Below are positions 17,719 through 26,534 of a DNA stretch of 64,000 bases, in pieces (the stretch's first letter is position 1; every line of letters begins with the position of its first letter). The stretch spans positions 310,001-374,000 of the forward strand of contig JANQSJ010000014.1 of NCBI GenBank assembly GCA_028284065.1. Reading direction: 5' to 3'. Made by a program: the position numbers and the translations under genes. This DNA comes from Parvularculaceae bacterium (GTDB lineage Bacteria > Pseudomonadota > Alphaproteobacteria > Caulobacterales > Parvularculaceae). The notes beneath the pieces are model-generated. The model did not search any database, had not been told where the DNA came from, and was given only the letters and a program-made list of their open reading frames with translations.

Positions 17719-18858
17719 TCAATATCCGCGCATGCGCGCGATGCGATCGGCGTGAAACGCCGTATCGCCAAACATCTCCTGGGCGACGCGGATGCGTTTC
17801 AGGTAAAAGCCGATGTCGTATTCGTCGGTCATGCCAATGCCGCCATGCATCTGAACAGCTTCAAGCGCGGCGAGCTTCGCGACCTCGCCGGCCTTGGCCT
17901 TGGCGAGCGAACAGGTGACGCCCGCCATGCCGAACGCGTTGTCGAGATCCTGAAGCGCTTTCAGCACCACTGACTTCACAAGCTCCAGCTCGGAATAAAG
18001 GTGCGCGGCGCGGTGTTGCAGCGCCTGGAAGGTTCCGATTTCGATGCCGAACTGCTTGCGCTCCTTCAGATACTCCGTCGTCATTGTAAATGCGGCCTGC
18101 GCAGCCCCGGACATTTCCGCCGACAACCCGGCGCGGCCAGCGGCGAGAACGCCCTCAAGCGCCATGTAGCCGCCGTCCACCTCGCCGATAACGTCATCGC
18201 CCGTCGCATCGACGCCGTCGAAGGTCATGCGCGCCGCGTTGCGGCTATCCACCATCGCGGTGCGCTCGGTCTCGATTCCTTTCGTCTTGGAGTCGACGAG
18301 AAAGAGCGTAATCCCTTTCTCCTCGCCCGCCGACCCGCCGGTGCGCGCCGCGACGATGACCTTGTCCGCCACATGGCCATCGGCCACAAACGTCTTGTCG
18401 CCGGTCAGCTTAAATCCGTTGCCGGACTTTTCAGCCGCAAGCGCCGTTTTCGCGGGACCATGCTTCTTGCCCTCATCGACCGCGAGCGCGACCACAAGAT
18501 CGCCCGCGGAGATTTTCGGCAGATGCTCCTGTTTCTGGGCGTCATTTGCGAACTTCTGCAGCGCCGTCGCCGCAAGTATCGACGTTGAAACAAAGGGCGA
18601 AGCCGTCAGATTGCGGCCCATTTCCTCCGCGACGACCCCGGCGCCGACAAAGCCGAACTCAGACCCGCCATATTTCTCATCGACCAGGATGCCGGCCCAC
18701 CCCATCTCGGCCATTTCCTTCCATAGGGCGCGGTCGAAGCCCGAAGGATCATCCTCGTCGCGCAGCTTCCGCAACGCCGCGGGCGGCGCCCGCTCGGCTA
18801 GAAATCCGCGCGCCGCGTCGCGGAGCATTTCCTGTTCTTCGTTGAGGACCAGAGGCAC
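17719..18858 (-). CDS. Acyl-CoA dehydrogenase, first of two different subunits
   Basis: A 379-residue FAD-dependent acyl-CoA dehydrogenase. N-terminal helical domain LNEEQEMLRDAARGFLAERA, the flavin-domain segment MGWAGILVDEKYGGSEFGFV, and the C-terminal VQMHGGIGMTDEYDIGFYLKR. It lacks the usual NAGSD motif in the middle strand and is shorter than the acyl-CoA dehydrogenase encoded at 19485-20690. The pair may form a hetero-oligomer like those of steroid side-chain degradation, or act on different substrates. Upstream is the MAPEG gene, downstream the MaoC gene. Confidence 0.92.
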   Translation of the reverse strand: MPLVLNEEQEMLRDAARGFLAERAPPAALRKLRDEDDPSGFDRALWKEMAEMGWAGILVDEKYGGSEFGFVGAGVVAEEMGRNLTASPFVSTSILAATALQKFANDAQKQEHLPKISAGDLVVALAVDEGKKHGPAKTALAAEKSGNGFKLTGDKTFVADGHVADKVIVAARTGGSAGEEKGITLFLVDSKTKGIETERTAMVDSRNAARMTFDGVDATGDDVIGEVDGGYMALEGVLAAGRAGLSAEMSGAAQAAFTMTTEYLKERKQFGIEIGTFQALQHRAAHLYSELELVKSVVLKALQDLDNAFGMAGVTCSLAKAKAGEVAKLAALEAVQMHGGIGMTDEYDIGFYLKRIRVAQEMFGDTAFHADRIARMRGY

Positions 18859-18950
18859 TGCGCGCGCTCCTTTTCATTCGATTTACGTCCCGCCAGCGGC
18901 TTTCATCCGCATCGGGAAAATGTGCGGCGCCGATGCCGACGCGCTATCCA

Positions 18951-19355
18951 TCAAAATGGCGCGACCGCCCGGAAGACCATGAGCACGCCAATCACGCCGA
19001 CCGTCCAGACGAGCGACCGAACGACCGGCGCGCCGGCGACATAAACGATCAGGTAGGCGAGGCGGGCCCAGAAAAACACCGCCGCGCCGAGGGTCGCCAA
19101 TCCGGCGGATTTGTCGGTCAGATGGGCGATGAGCGCAAGCGGGACGAACATCGCCATCGCCTCGGTGAAGTTCGCCTGCGCCCGCTTGGCGCGCATCAAA
19201 TAAAGGCCCTCCGGCGCAAAGTCGTCGCGCGGGCCGAGCAGCGTCTTGGGGTCGTAGCGCATGTTTCCGAACACCGCCTGCACGACGATGTTCGCGAAAT
19301 AGAGCGCGACGGAAAGGACGACATAATCGAGAAGGGTCATCGGGCCGGCGTCCAT
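18951..19355 (-). CDS. MAPEG family membrane protein
   Basis: A 134-residue, four-helix membrane protein. RAKRAQANFTEAMAMFVPLAL is the signature of the MAPEG superfamily (glutathione transferase/prostaglandin E synthase-like, with the conserved Arg and Asn-Glu pair), and FFWARLAYLIVYVAGAP matches the later helix. Bacterial members have mostly unknown substrates; glutathione-dependent lipid peroxide detoxification is possible. The start is ambiguous between ATG 19355 and ATG 19340 (MTLLDYVVLS). Confidence 0.85.
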   Translation of the reverse strand: MDAGPMTLLDYVVLSVALYFANIVVQAVFGNMRYDPKTLLGPRDDFAPEGLYLMRAKRAQANFTEAMAMFVPLALIAHLTDKSAGLATLGAAVFFWARLAYLIVYVAGAPVVRSLVWTVGVIGVLMVFRAVAPF

Positions 19356-19365
19356 TGTCCTTCAT

Positions 19366-19473
19366 GTCATCCGGGCAACGCCCCCTTCGACAAGGTCAGG
19401 GGGAGGAGGCATTGTCCGGGATATTGCGACTCGGTTCGAGATCCCGGCTCGCTTGTCCAGCTGCCGGGATGAC
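19366..19473. repeat. 108-bp intergenic dyad repeat element
   Basis: A symmetric element between two minus-strand genes. The outer arms GTCATCCGGGCA (19366-19377) and TGCCGGGATGAC (19462-19473) are inverted with one mismatch. Inside are a CCCCCTT...AGGGGG hairpin around the common CTTCGACAAGGTCAGG motif, and a second inverted pair CCGGGAT/ATCCCGG. This is the organisation of dispersed palindromic repeats found between genes in many alphaproteobacteria. Its RNA could fold into stem-loops affecting the 3' end of the dehydrogenase or MAPEG transcripts. Confidence 0.7.
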
Positions 19474-19484
19474 GCCTGGAAAAG

Positions 19485-20690
19485 CTACGCCCCCGGCAGT
19501 TCGAGGATGCGCTTGGCGATGATATTGAGCTGCACCTCGGACGTGCCGCCTTCGATCGAGTTGGCCTTGGTGCGGAGCCACGTTCTGGCGAGCTTTCCGT
19601 CCTCGGAGCGTTCGCCCTCCCACTCGAGGCCGTCCGAACCGGCGCTGTCCATGAAGAGCTCGTACCGGCGCTTGTTGAACTCGGTGCCGTAGTATTTCAG
19701 CATCGAAGAGTTTGCGCCGACCCCCTGCCCCGCTTTCGCTTCGTCCTTCATGCGCTCCAGCGTCAGGAGGAACGCCCAGCCGTCGATTTCGGCCTGGGCC
19801 ACCTTGCCGCGCAGGATCGGATCGTTGAGCCGGCCCTGCTCGTCGACGCCGATATCGTTCGCCACGACTTCGCCGAGCCCGCGCCCACCGAGAAGGCCGC
19901 CGCCGCCGCCGCCGATCATTTCCCGCTCGTGCGTCAGCAGGTACTTCGCTACGTCCCAGCCGCGATTGAGCTCGCCGACAACCGCATTGATCCCCGGGGC
20001 GTGTTCCTTCGGAACTTTCACATCCGTGAAAAACGTCTCGCAGAAGGGCGACCTGCCGGAGATTAGCTTGATCGGCTTCGTCGAAACGCCTTCCGACGCC
20101 ATGTCGACGAGAATAAACGAAATGCCGTTGTGCTTGGTGGCTGAGAAATCCGTCCGCACCAGCACAAAAATCCAGTCGGACTTGTCGGCGTACGACGTCC
20201 AGATCTTCTGCCCGTTGACAAGCCAGTGATCTCCCTTGTCCTCGCACTTGCACTGAAGCGAAGCGAGGTCGGAGCCGGCGTTCGGTTCGGAATACCCCTG
20301 GCACCAGCGGATCTCGCCGCGCGCGATAGGCGGCAGGAAATGCAGCTTTTGTTCGTGCGTCCCATACTTCAGGAGCGCCGGGCCAAGCATCCAGATGCCG
20401 AAGCTCTCAAGCGGCGAGTGCGCCTTGATCGCGCGCATCTCCTCCTTGAGGATTTTGACCTCGGCCTTGGAGAGGCCGCCGCCGCCATATTCCTTTGGCC
20501 AGGCCGGCACGGTCCAGCCTTTCGCCGACATGCGCTCCAGCCAGACCTTCTGCGCATCCGAGGCGAAGACCCAGTCGCGCCCGCCCCAGCAGATGGTCGT
20601 TTCATCCTGAACGCCGCCGCGCATTTCCTGGGGGCAGTTCTCCTCAAGCCAGGCCCGCGTCTCCGCGCGGAAGGTCTCAAGATCGGCCAT
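19485..20690 (-). CDS. Acyl-CoA dehydrogenase, second of two different subunits
   Basis: A 401-residue acyl-CoA dehydrogenase starting at ATG 20690 (GTGAGG just upstream). It contains GWTVPAWPKEYGGGGLS, the flavin-binding WCQGYSEPNAGSDLASLQ and VNGQKIWTSYADKSDWIFVL, and the C-terminal SIEGGTSEVQLNIIAKRIL. The N-terminal region (ENCPQEMRG) is typical of the FadE-type enzymes found in steroid and cyclic-acid degradation clusters, which act in pairs. Substrate unknown. A short glycine run (GGGGGG) lies near residue 245. Confidence 0.93.
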   Translation of the reverse strand: MADLETFRAETRAWLEENCPQEMRGGVQDETTICWGGRDWVFASDAQKVWLERMSAKGWTVPAWPKEYGGGGLSKAEVKILKEEMRAIKAHSPLESFGIWMLGPALLKYGTHEQKLHFLPPIARGEIRWCQGYSEPNAGSDLASLQCKCEDKGDHWLVNGQKIWTSYADKSDWIFVLVRTDFSATKHNGISFILVDMASEGVSTKPIKLISGRSPFCETFFTDVKVPKEHAPGINAVVGELNRGWDVAKYLLTHEREMIGGGGGGLLGGRGLGEVVANDIGVDEQGRLNDPILRGKVAQAEIDGWAFLLTLERMKDEAKAGQGVGANSSMLKYYGTEFNKRRYELFMDSAGSDGLEWEGERSEDGKLARTWLRTKANSIEGGTSEVQLNIIAKRILELPGA

Positions 20691-20928
20691 GGTCCTCACC
20701 TCGTGTCTATCGTTTCGACATCAAATCGGTCGGCCGCTCTTGTCGGCGGCTTGTCGTGGCGCTTGACGCGCGGCGCGTCCAGCGGCGCAAGCTCGCCATT
20801 GCCGGCGAGCCCGCGCATTCGGGACGGAATAGTTAGGACGCGCGTCCCATTTCGCGATTTGGGCGGAAGACTGACCCCTTTGCGCCGCCCTGTCGAGAGG
20901 CGATTCCGCCGCGGACTGCATCCGGTCC

Positions 20929-22137
20929 TTATCGCCGGTGCTCAGGGCTGTGGAAGTCGGTCTTGCAGCCGGCGTCCCATACGTCGGGCTGATTTCCATG
21001 GGCCGGGAAGCCGCCCATGTCCTTGAGCCAGCGCGCCACGTGCAGCGTGTTCCAGACAAGGAACGTGGTGTTGCGATTGGTGAAGTCATTCTCCGGCCCG
21101 CCGGAGCCGGGGTCCATATAGGACGGCCCGGGGCCCGCCTCGCCCATCCATCCGGCGTCCGCCTGCGGCGGCACGACGTAGCCGATGTGCGAGAGCGAAA
21201 AGAGCACATTCATGGCGCAGTGCTTCACCCCGTCCTCATTGCCGGTGATGAGAACCGCGCCCGTCTTGCCATAGTCCCGGTACTGGCCGCGATCGTTCAG
21301 CTTGTGCGTATAGCCGTACATGCGCTCCAGAACGCGGTTGCATACAGAGCTTTTCTCGCCGAGCCAGACCGACGTGCCGATGACAAGGATATCGCACGCA
21401 TCGATCTTTGCCTGGATCATCGGCCAGTCGTCTTTTTCGTAACCGTCGACGCCGGCGTAATCAAGGCCAAGGCCGGCGGCGATGTCATAGTCGACCGGCC
21501 GCAGGATCTCCGTCTTCACGCCGTTCGCCTGGTAGATATGTTCGGCGACCTTCATCAGGCCTTCGGTATGAGAGAGGTTCGGCGAGCGCGTCAGGGTGCA
21601 GTTCAGCATCAGGACGCTGAGGTCGTAATATCGCGCCGGCGCGCGGCCCCCGCATTGCGACTCGGTCACCTTCTTTAATTGATCAGTCATGAGACTGGCT
21701 CCTGCTTGAGTGGAAAGCTCTTGAGGCCGGGAAGTCGTGAACGCTGGCGCCATATCGGGCGCATCGCCAGACGCTATGCCCTTGGGGGAGCCAAGACGAT
21801 CCTTGCCGCGCGCAAGACTAAATGCGTAGAGCGCAGACGCGGTCAACGCGCCGACGATCGATACGCCATAAGCGATAACAGGGCCCGGCGCGAACCCAAC
21901 GCCCCAGCCGGCCACGGCGATCGCGACGAGGCCGGCGCAGACAAATAGCGCCGCGACCGGGCGCGAGGGGCGCGTCGCTGCAGCGGCCAGCATTGTTCCG
22001 TAGGCGGCGAGCGTTACGTAGGCTGGCCAGGCGAGGCCGGGCCGCACCCCTATCGCCGCCGTCACAGCCGCCGCCAGGGATAAAACGACGCCGATCGCCG
22101 CAATGGCTAGAACCATCAATCGGCCGAAGCCCGCCAT
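20929..22137 (-). CDS. Membrane domain fused to NAD(P)H-dependent flavodoxin-like oxidoreductase
   Basis: One open frame encodes 402 residues. The first 110 or so form about four hydrophobic helices (LMVLAIAAIGVVLSLAAAV and onward), then a polar linker, then a flavodoxin/NADPH-dependent FMN reductase domain. The latter starts LSVLMLNCTLTRSPNLSHTEGL and contains DILVIGTSVWLGEKSSVCNRVLERM and GAVLITGNEDGVKHCAMNVL. ATG 22137 has AGGGG 7 bases upstream. An internal ATG at 21690 with its own GGAG at 8 bases would give the soluble 253-residue reductase alone, the usual form. Either this is a real fusion or two products are made from one frame. Confidence 0.8.
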   Translation of the reverse strand: MAGFGRLMVLAIAAIGVVLSLAAAVTAAIGVRPGLAWPAYVTLAAYGTMLAAAATRPSRPVAALFVCAGLVAIAVAGWGVGFAPGPVIAYGVSIVGALTASALYAFSLARGKDRLGSPKGIASGDAPDMAPAFTTSRPQELSTQAGASLMTDQLKKVTESQCGGRAPARYYDLSVLMLNCTLTRSPNLSHTEGLMKVAEHIYQANGVKTEILRPVDYDIAAGLGLDYAGVDGYEKDDWPMIQAKIDACDILVIGTSVWLGEKSSVCNRVLERMYGYTHKLNDRGQYRDYGKTGAVLITGNEDGVKHCAMNVLFSLSHIGYVVPPQADAGWMGEAGPGPSYMDPGSGGPENDFTNRNTTFLVWNTLHVARWLKDMGGFPAHGNQPDVWDAGCKTDFHSPEHRR

Positions 22138-22297
22138 CCCTATACCCCTGCCGCTCAACTGTTTGCGTCACGCCGCAATCGGCATGTCGACGCCGCCCCT
22201 TTACCTCACGACGGCGGCGCGACGCTACCACCGGCCGGCGCCGGGACATACGGCGCGACTCAAATTGTGATTGAGTTCGGTCATGGCGCGACTGGCG

Positions 22298-23056
22298 TTA
22301 CGGGCTTTGACCCTCCAGTTCCTGATCAAGAAGCGCCCGGATCTGCGCGATCTTGCTCCGGCAGACCTTCACGTTTACGGCGCGGCCAATTTGCAGCCGC
22401 AGGTGCTGTTGCGCGGCGACCCTGAATTCGGGATCGGCGAGCATCGCCTCGTAATCTATCGATTGCGGCATCGGCAGGCGAATGTCCTGAAAGGCGAAGT
22501 TCTCTCGGTCCGGAATGAAATAGTCAGGCGCGAAGTCAACGTGCCGCTTCATCGGCATGCTAAATTCGGCCAGCACGGCGTTTATTGCGGCGTCGCCTGC
22601 GGCGATATTCTCGAGACTCTCATCATATTCAATCAACCGCAGCCGCAGACTGAGATTGTCGATGAGAGCGAGATTGCCCGCGCCTTCCAGATCTCGGAAT
22701 GCGCCGGAATGAGGCGGCGGATCGGCGAACACCTCCGCGTAGGCGAGCGCATCACGGATGACGGGCTCGTCGCTCTGCGCCACCGACCCGGCGTCCACAG
22801 CATCGACGAGGACCGTCAGGCTCTCGACCAGATCGTCATAGAATTCTTCCAGACCAGCCGCCGCTCCGTCGATCTCGGCGAATTCGTCCCGGAGCTGAAT
22901 AGGCGACTGGCGCGCAAGCGCATCCCGCGCGCGCGATTCGTTCCAGTTGCCGAGCTGCAGCCCCAAAAACACGCCCACAACGACAATAACGAAGTCGAGG
23001 ATGACCGCCGTCCAGTTCTGGGTACGGACGTGTTCAATCATCCGCCTTAGCAGCAC
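22298..23056 (-). CDS. Single-helix membrane protein, DUF6090-like
   Basis: A 252-residue protein starting at GTG 23056, which has an excellent GGAGGGG site 7 bases upstream; ATG 23041 is the alternative. A short cytoplasmic N-terminus precedes one membrane helix, AVILDFVIVVVGVFLGLQLG, directly followed by NWNESRARD. That helix-NWNE junction is typical of DUF6090-like proteins. The remainder is a largely helical, acidic domain. Function unknown. The overall plan (N-terminal helix ending LGLQ, then a helical soluble domain) resembles the tandem paralogues at 48.5-52.4 kb, without clear sequence identity elsewhere. Confidence 0.75.
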   Translation of the reverse strand: MLLRRMIEHVRTQNWTAVILDFVIVVVGVFLGLQLGNWNESRARDALARQSPIQLRDEFAEIDGAAAGLEEFYDDLVESLTVLVDAVDAGSVAQSDEPVIRDALAYAEVFADPPPHSGAFRDLEGAGNLALIDNLSLRLRLIEYDESLENIAAGDAAINAVLAEFSMPMKRHVDFAPDYFIPDRENFAFQDIRLPMPQSIDYEAMLADPEFRVAAQQHLRLQIGRAVNVKVCRSKIAQIRALLDQELEGQSP

Positions 23057-23092
23057 CCGTCGTCCCCTCCGCGGCCTCGCGCTCGGCCGCTC

Positions 23093-24841
23093 CTACGCCT
23101 TCAAGTGGGGCGGCTGCTGGAGCGCCAGGCGCTTGATGGTGATCTTGTCGAATTTCGCCGTGCCGAGGCGCGGCAGTTGCGCCGGCGAGACCCAGATCCG
23201 CTCGGGAACCTTAAAGTCGGCGAGGTCTTTGGCCATGAAGTCGCGCAAGTGCTGCGGGTCGATCTTCATGCCCTCCTTGGCGTAGACGACCAGGCCGACC
23301 CGCTCGTTCAGAACGTCGTCCGGCACGGCGAAGACGCACGCCTCGGCGACGTCGCCATGGGCGTAGGCGTGGCCTTCGACTTCGAGGCAGGAGATGTTCT
23401 CCCCGCCGCGGATGATGAGATCCTTGATGCGGTCGACGATGTAGAGAAAGCCCTCCTCGTCGAACTTGCCAAGGTCGCCGGTGCGGAACCAGCCTTCGGG
23501 GGTAATCGCCTTGGCCGTCTCCTCCGGCAGATTGTGATAGCCGCGGAAATTCGCCGCGGACCGTATCCAGACTTCGCCGACCTCACCGATCGCGCAGTCG
23601 CCATTGTCGCCGACAATCTTGATGTCGGTGAGCGGCGGCACGGGCTTGCCGGCGGAATCCGGCTTTCGTTGATAGTCCGCAAGCGAGGCGATGGCGCCAA
23701 TCGCATTCGTCTCGCTTAGGCCGTACCCGGACGATGGGTTCGCCTTCGCAAACTTGTCTTTCAGACGCTTTACATGCTCCGGCGGGCGTTTCGCGCCGCC
23801 TGAACCGATATCCATGAGGCTCGGCAGACCCTCCGGCCCGGCCGCGTCCATGAGTTCGAAGGACTGCGCGGGCACGCCGACGAAGTTAGTAAGCTCGTGC
23901 TTGCGGATGAGCGCGCACGCCTCCTTCGCGTCCCATTTGTAGACCATCGCCACCCGCCGGCCGATCAGCAGCGACAGGAGGAAAATCGCATGCGTGCCGG
24001 TCACGTGGAAAAGCGGGATGCCGAGCAGAATGCCTGGATTGTCGCCGAATAGGCTGATCCCGCCGCGCGCCTCGGTAACGGCCGTGGCGAGGAAACCCCA
24101 GGACAGAAGCGCGTTCACCGCCCCGCGATGAGTGAGGACGACGCCTTTCGGATTGCCGGTCGAGCCCGAAGTGTAGACGATGCAGAAATCGTCTTCCGGA
24201 TCGATGTCCGCTTCAGGCGTCCTCGCGTCCCCCGCCGCGGCGATCTCCTCGAACCGGGCGTCGGCGCCTTCGCCATCCTCGCGCGCGAGGATAAGGGTCA
24301 AGCCGTCGCGTTCGCGGATGGGCTTCAACAGATTGAGCCGCTTGGCGTCGACGACGATCTTCTGAACCCCTGAGTCCCTGACGGCGTATTCAAGCTCCTC
24401 GGTCTTCCACCAGGCATTCAGCGGCACGACAATCGCGCCAAGGGAGACGATGCCCATATAGGCGAGACAGAACTCAGGGTAGTTTCGCATGGCGATCCCG
24501 ACCCGGTCGCCCTTGCCGATCCCATAGGTGGCCTTCAGGCCGTTAGCGAATCGCCGCGCCTCGTCCCACGCCGCCTGAAATGACAGCGTTTCATCGCCGT
24601 AAATGATGAAGTCCCTGTCGCCATGGGACGCGCCGAACTCGAACAGGCCCACAAGGCTCGACGGGGCGTTTTCGAACACCCTGTAGGACTGGCCGCGAAT
24701 TTCCGCCTCGCCGACCTTGAAGCGCGGATCCTCAGCGAGGAGACGCATCGCGGCGGCGGCGAGCTTCATCGGGTCCAAATGGTTGTCGCCCGACGCGGGC
24801 TCGGACGGGGCGGAAGATTGCGGCGCGGCCTGTTCGGACAT
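23093..24841 (-). CDS. Acyl-CoA synthetase (AMP-forming)
   Basis: ANL-superfamily CoA ligase of 582 residues starting at ATG 24841 (AGGAG upstream). It activates a carboxylic acid to an acyl-adenylate and then acyl-CoA. Core motifs: IVYTSGSTGNPKGVVLTH (P-loop), PSSGYGLSETNAIG, EGWFRTGDLGKFDEEGFLYIVDRIKDLIIRGGENIS, and a C-terminal lysine in GTAKFDKITIKRL. The substrate chain type cannot be read directly. It heads the run of acyl-CoA genes to its left and probably supplies substrate to the two dehydrogenases. Confidence 0.93.
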   Translation of the reverse strand: MSEQAAPQSSAPSEPASGDNHLDPMKLAAAAMRLLAEDPRFKVGEAEIRGQSYRVFENAPSSLVGLFEFGASHGDRDFIIYGDETLSFQAAWDEARRFANGLKATYGIGKGDRVGIAMRNYPEFCLAYMGIVSLGAIVVPLNAWWKTEELEYAVRDSGVQKIVVDAKRLNLLKPIRERDGLTLILAREDGEGADARFEEIAAAGDARTPEADIDPEDDFCIVYTSGSTGNPKGVVLTHRGAVNALLSWGFLATAVTEARGGISLFGDNPGILLGIPLFHVTGTHAIFLLSLLIGRRVAMVYKWDAKEACALIRKHELTNFVGVPAQSFELMDAAGPEGLPSLMDIGSGGAKRPPEHVKRLKDKFAKANPSSGYGLSETNAIGAIASLADYQRKPDSAGKPVPPLTDIKIVGDNGDCAIGEVGEVWIRSAANFRGYHNLPEETAKAITPEGWFRTGDLGKFDEEGFLYIVDRIKDLIIRGGENISCLEVEGHAYAHGDVAEACVFAVPDDVLNERVGLVVYAKEGMKIDPQHLRDFMAKDLADFKVPERIWVSPAQLPRLGTAKFDKITIKRLALQQPPHLKA

Positions 24842-25052
24842 TTGGCGTCGTCTCCTGAAATCCACTTCGCGATTGCGCATGAATGACGGGCGGCGGCCGC
24901 CTGTAAAGCATGCAGCGCACAAATACTTCAGGATCGCCCGCCGCGCGGTCGGAAAAAGACGCAGCGGAAAGCGGCGCGGCCTAGCTTGTTCTCCGCCTCG
25001 CCATGCCTATGGTGCGCGCTTTCTCGCATCGACTGTCGAAAGACCCTATCCG

Positions 25053-25865
25053 ATGGCGCACGCCTCCGCCCTCATCAATGTGATGATCTCCGCAGCCCGC
25101 AAGGCCGCGCGCGGGCTCGCCCGCGACTTTGGCGAGGTCGACGCGCTCCAGGTCTCGAAGAAAGGCGCAGCCGACTTCGTCACCGCGGCTGACCTGCGCG
25201 CGGAAAGGACCCTGTTTGAGGAGCTTTCCCGCGCGCGGCCCAAGTACGGCTTTTTGATGGAGGAGCGCGGCGCGGTGGAGGGCGCTGACAATTCCAACCG
25301 CTGGATCGTCGACCCGCTCGACGGGACGACGAATTTTCTCCATGCGCTGCCGCAGTTCGCGATCTCCATCTGCCTTGAGCGCGACCGCAAGCCCCACGCC
25401 GGCGTCATTTACAATCCGGCGACGGATGAGCTGTTCTGGGCGGAGAAGGGCGAAGGCGCGTGGCTCAATAATCGGCGCTTGCGCGTTTCGGCGCGCCGCG
25501 ACCTGGCTGAGACGCTGTTCGCCACTGGCCTGCCCTTCCGCGGCAAGCCCGGCCGCGCCCGTGCGATGAAGGAAACCGAACGCGTGCTTGAGGCGACCGC
25601 TGGCGTCCGGCGGTTCGGATCGGCGGCGCTCGATCTCGCCTTCACCGCCGCAGGCCGCTTCGACGCCTATTGGGAATGGGACCTGAACGCCTGGGATGTC
25701 GGCGCAGGGATCACTATTGTGCGCGAGGCGGGCGGCGCCGTCGGCGCGGTCGAGGCGGAAAATGGCGATCCTTTGAACGGACCGTCGATCCTCGCGACGA
25801 ACGCTGAACTCTTCGACGCCGCCCGCGGCCTCATTCTGGGGCAGAACGGTAAACAGAGATCTTGA
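25053..25865 (+). CDS. suhB: Inositol monophosphatase family protein (SuhB-like)
   Basis: A 270-residue Mg-dependent phosphatase. The two signature motifs are present: WIVDPLDGTTNFLHALPQFAIS (metal-binding Asp-Pro-Leu-Asp-Gly-Thr) and NAWDVGAGITIVREAGG. The MEERG segment supplies the conserved acidic residues ahead of them. SuhB hydrolyses inositol-1-phosphate in vitro and in E. coli also takes part in rRNA antitermination. ATG 25053 is chosen because the family motif spacing fits; no strong ribosome site is seen and upstream starts are possible. Divergent from the acyl-CoA synthetase. Confidence 0.9.
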   Translation: MAHASALINVMISAARKAARGLARDFGEVDALQVSKKGAADFVTAADLRAERTLFEELSRARPKYGFLMEERGAVEGADNSNRWIVDPLDGTTNFLHALPQFAISICLERDRKPHAGVIYNPATDELFWAEKGEGAWLNNRRLRVSARRDLAETLFATGLPFRGKPGRARAMKETERVLEATAGVRRFGSAALDLAFTAAGRFDAYWEWDLNAWDVGAGITIVREAGGAVGAVEAENGDPLNGPSILATNAELFDAARGLILGQNGKQRS

Positions 25866-25989
25866 GAGACTGCCGCTAAACCGCGACGCGCCCATAGGCG
25901 GCATACCTTCGATGGCTGCGGGCGGGACACGCCTAATGGCGATGGCGGCGGGCGCGTCCGGCGACGGCGGCGCGTCAACGCGCGATCAA

Positions 25990-26028
25990 TAAAAAGACGC
26001 CGCGCCGACCGGAGCCGACGCGACGCCC
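25990..26028 (-). terminator. Rho-independent terminator for hsp20
   Basis: On the minus strand a GC-rich stem of about 13-15 pairs (several G-U), arms GGCGTCGCGTCGG and GGTCGGCGCGGCGTC around a short loop, is followed by TTTTT. It begins about 35 bases after the hsp20 stop codon. Confidence 0.7.
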
Positions 26029-26063
26029 TTGGGGTAGTCACGTTGAGAGTTAGGCGTTCGGGG

Positions 26064-26528
26064 TTACGCGGCGGACTTGTCGTCGACCACTTTCAGCGAC
26101 GCCTCCGGGCCGGCGTTGATCGACACCCGGCGCGGCTTTTTCGCCTCCGGAATCTCGCGCCGAAGATCGACGTTCAGAAGGCCGTTCTCCAACGACGCCT
26201 CAACGATCTTCACATGGTCGGCGAGTTGGAAGCGGCGCTCGAAAGAGCGTCCGGCGATGCCCTGGTGCAGGAACGTCCGGGCTGCGTCGCCGTCGGGGCG
26301 GGCGCCGGAGATCTTTAAGGCGTTCTCATGCACTTCGATGTCGAGGTCGGCCTCGGAGAAGCCGGCGACCGCAAGCGTGATGCGGTACTGGTCCTCGTCA
26401 AGGCGCTCAATATTATACGGCGGATAGCCTCCGCCCGCCTCTACTTTGCCGATGTTCTCCAAGAGGTCGAACATCCGGTCAAAGCCGACGGAATTGCGGT
26501 AAAGCGGGGTCAGGTCGTAGTTTCGCAT
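26064..26528 (-). CDS. Small heat shock protein, Hsp20/IbpA family
   Basis: A 154-residue ATP-independent holdase with an alpha-crystallin domain. NIERLDEDQYRITLAVAGFSEADLDIEV opens the domain, LHQGIAGRSFERRFQLADHVKI is the IbpA-type middle, and ENGLLNVDLRREIPE contains the conserved A/G-x-L motif region. The N-terminus MRNYDLTPLYRNSVGFDRMFDLL is that of class A alphaproteobacterial sHSPs. AAGGA lies 8 bases upstream of ATG 26528. Regulation is visible: a sigma32-type promoter about 120 bases upstream and a ROSE-like hairpin over the ribosome site. Confidence 0.95.
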   Translation of the reverse strand: MRNYDLTPLYRNSVGFDRMFDLLENIGKVEAGGGYPPYNIERLDEDQYRITLAVAGFSEADLDIEVHENALKISGARPDGDAARTFLHQGIAGRSFERRFQLADHVKIVEASLENGLLNVDLRREIPEAKKPRRVSINAGPEASLKVVDDKSAA

Positions 26529-26534
26529 GTCATC

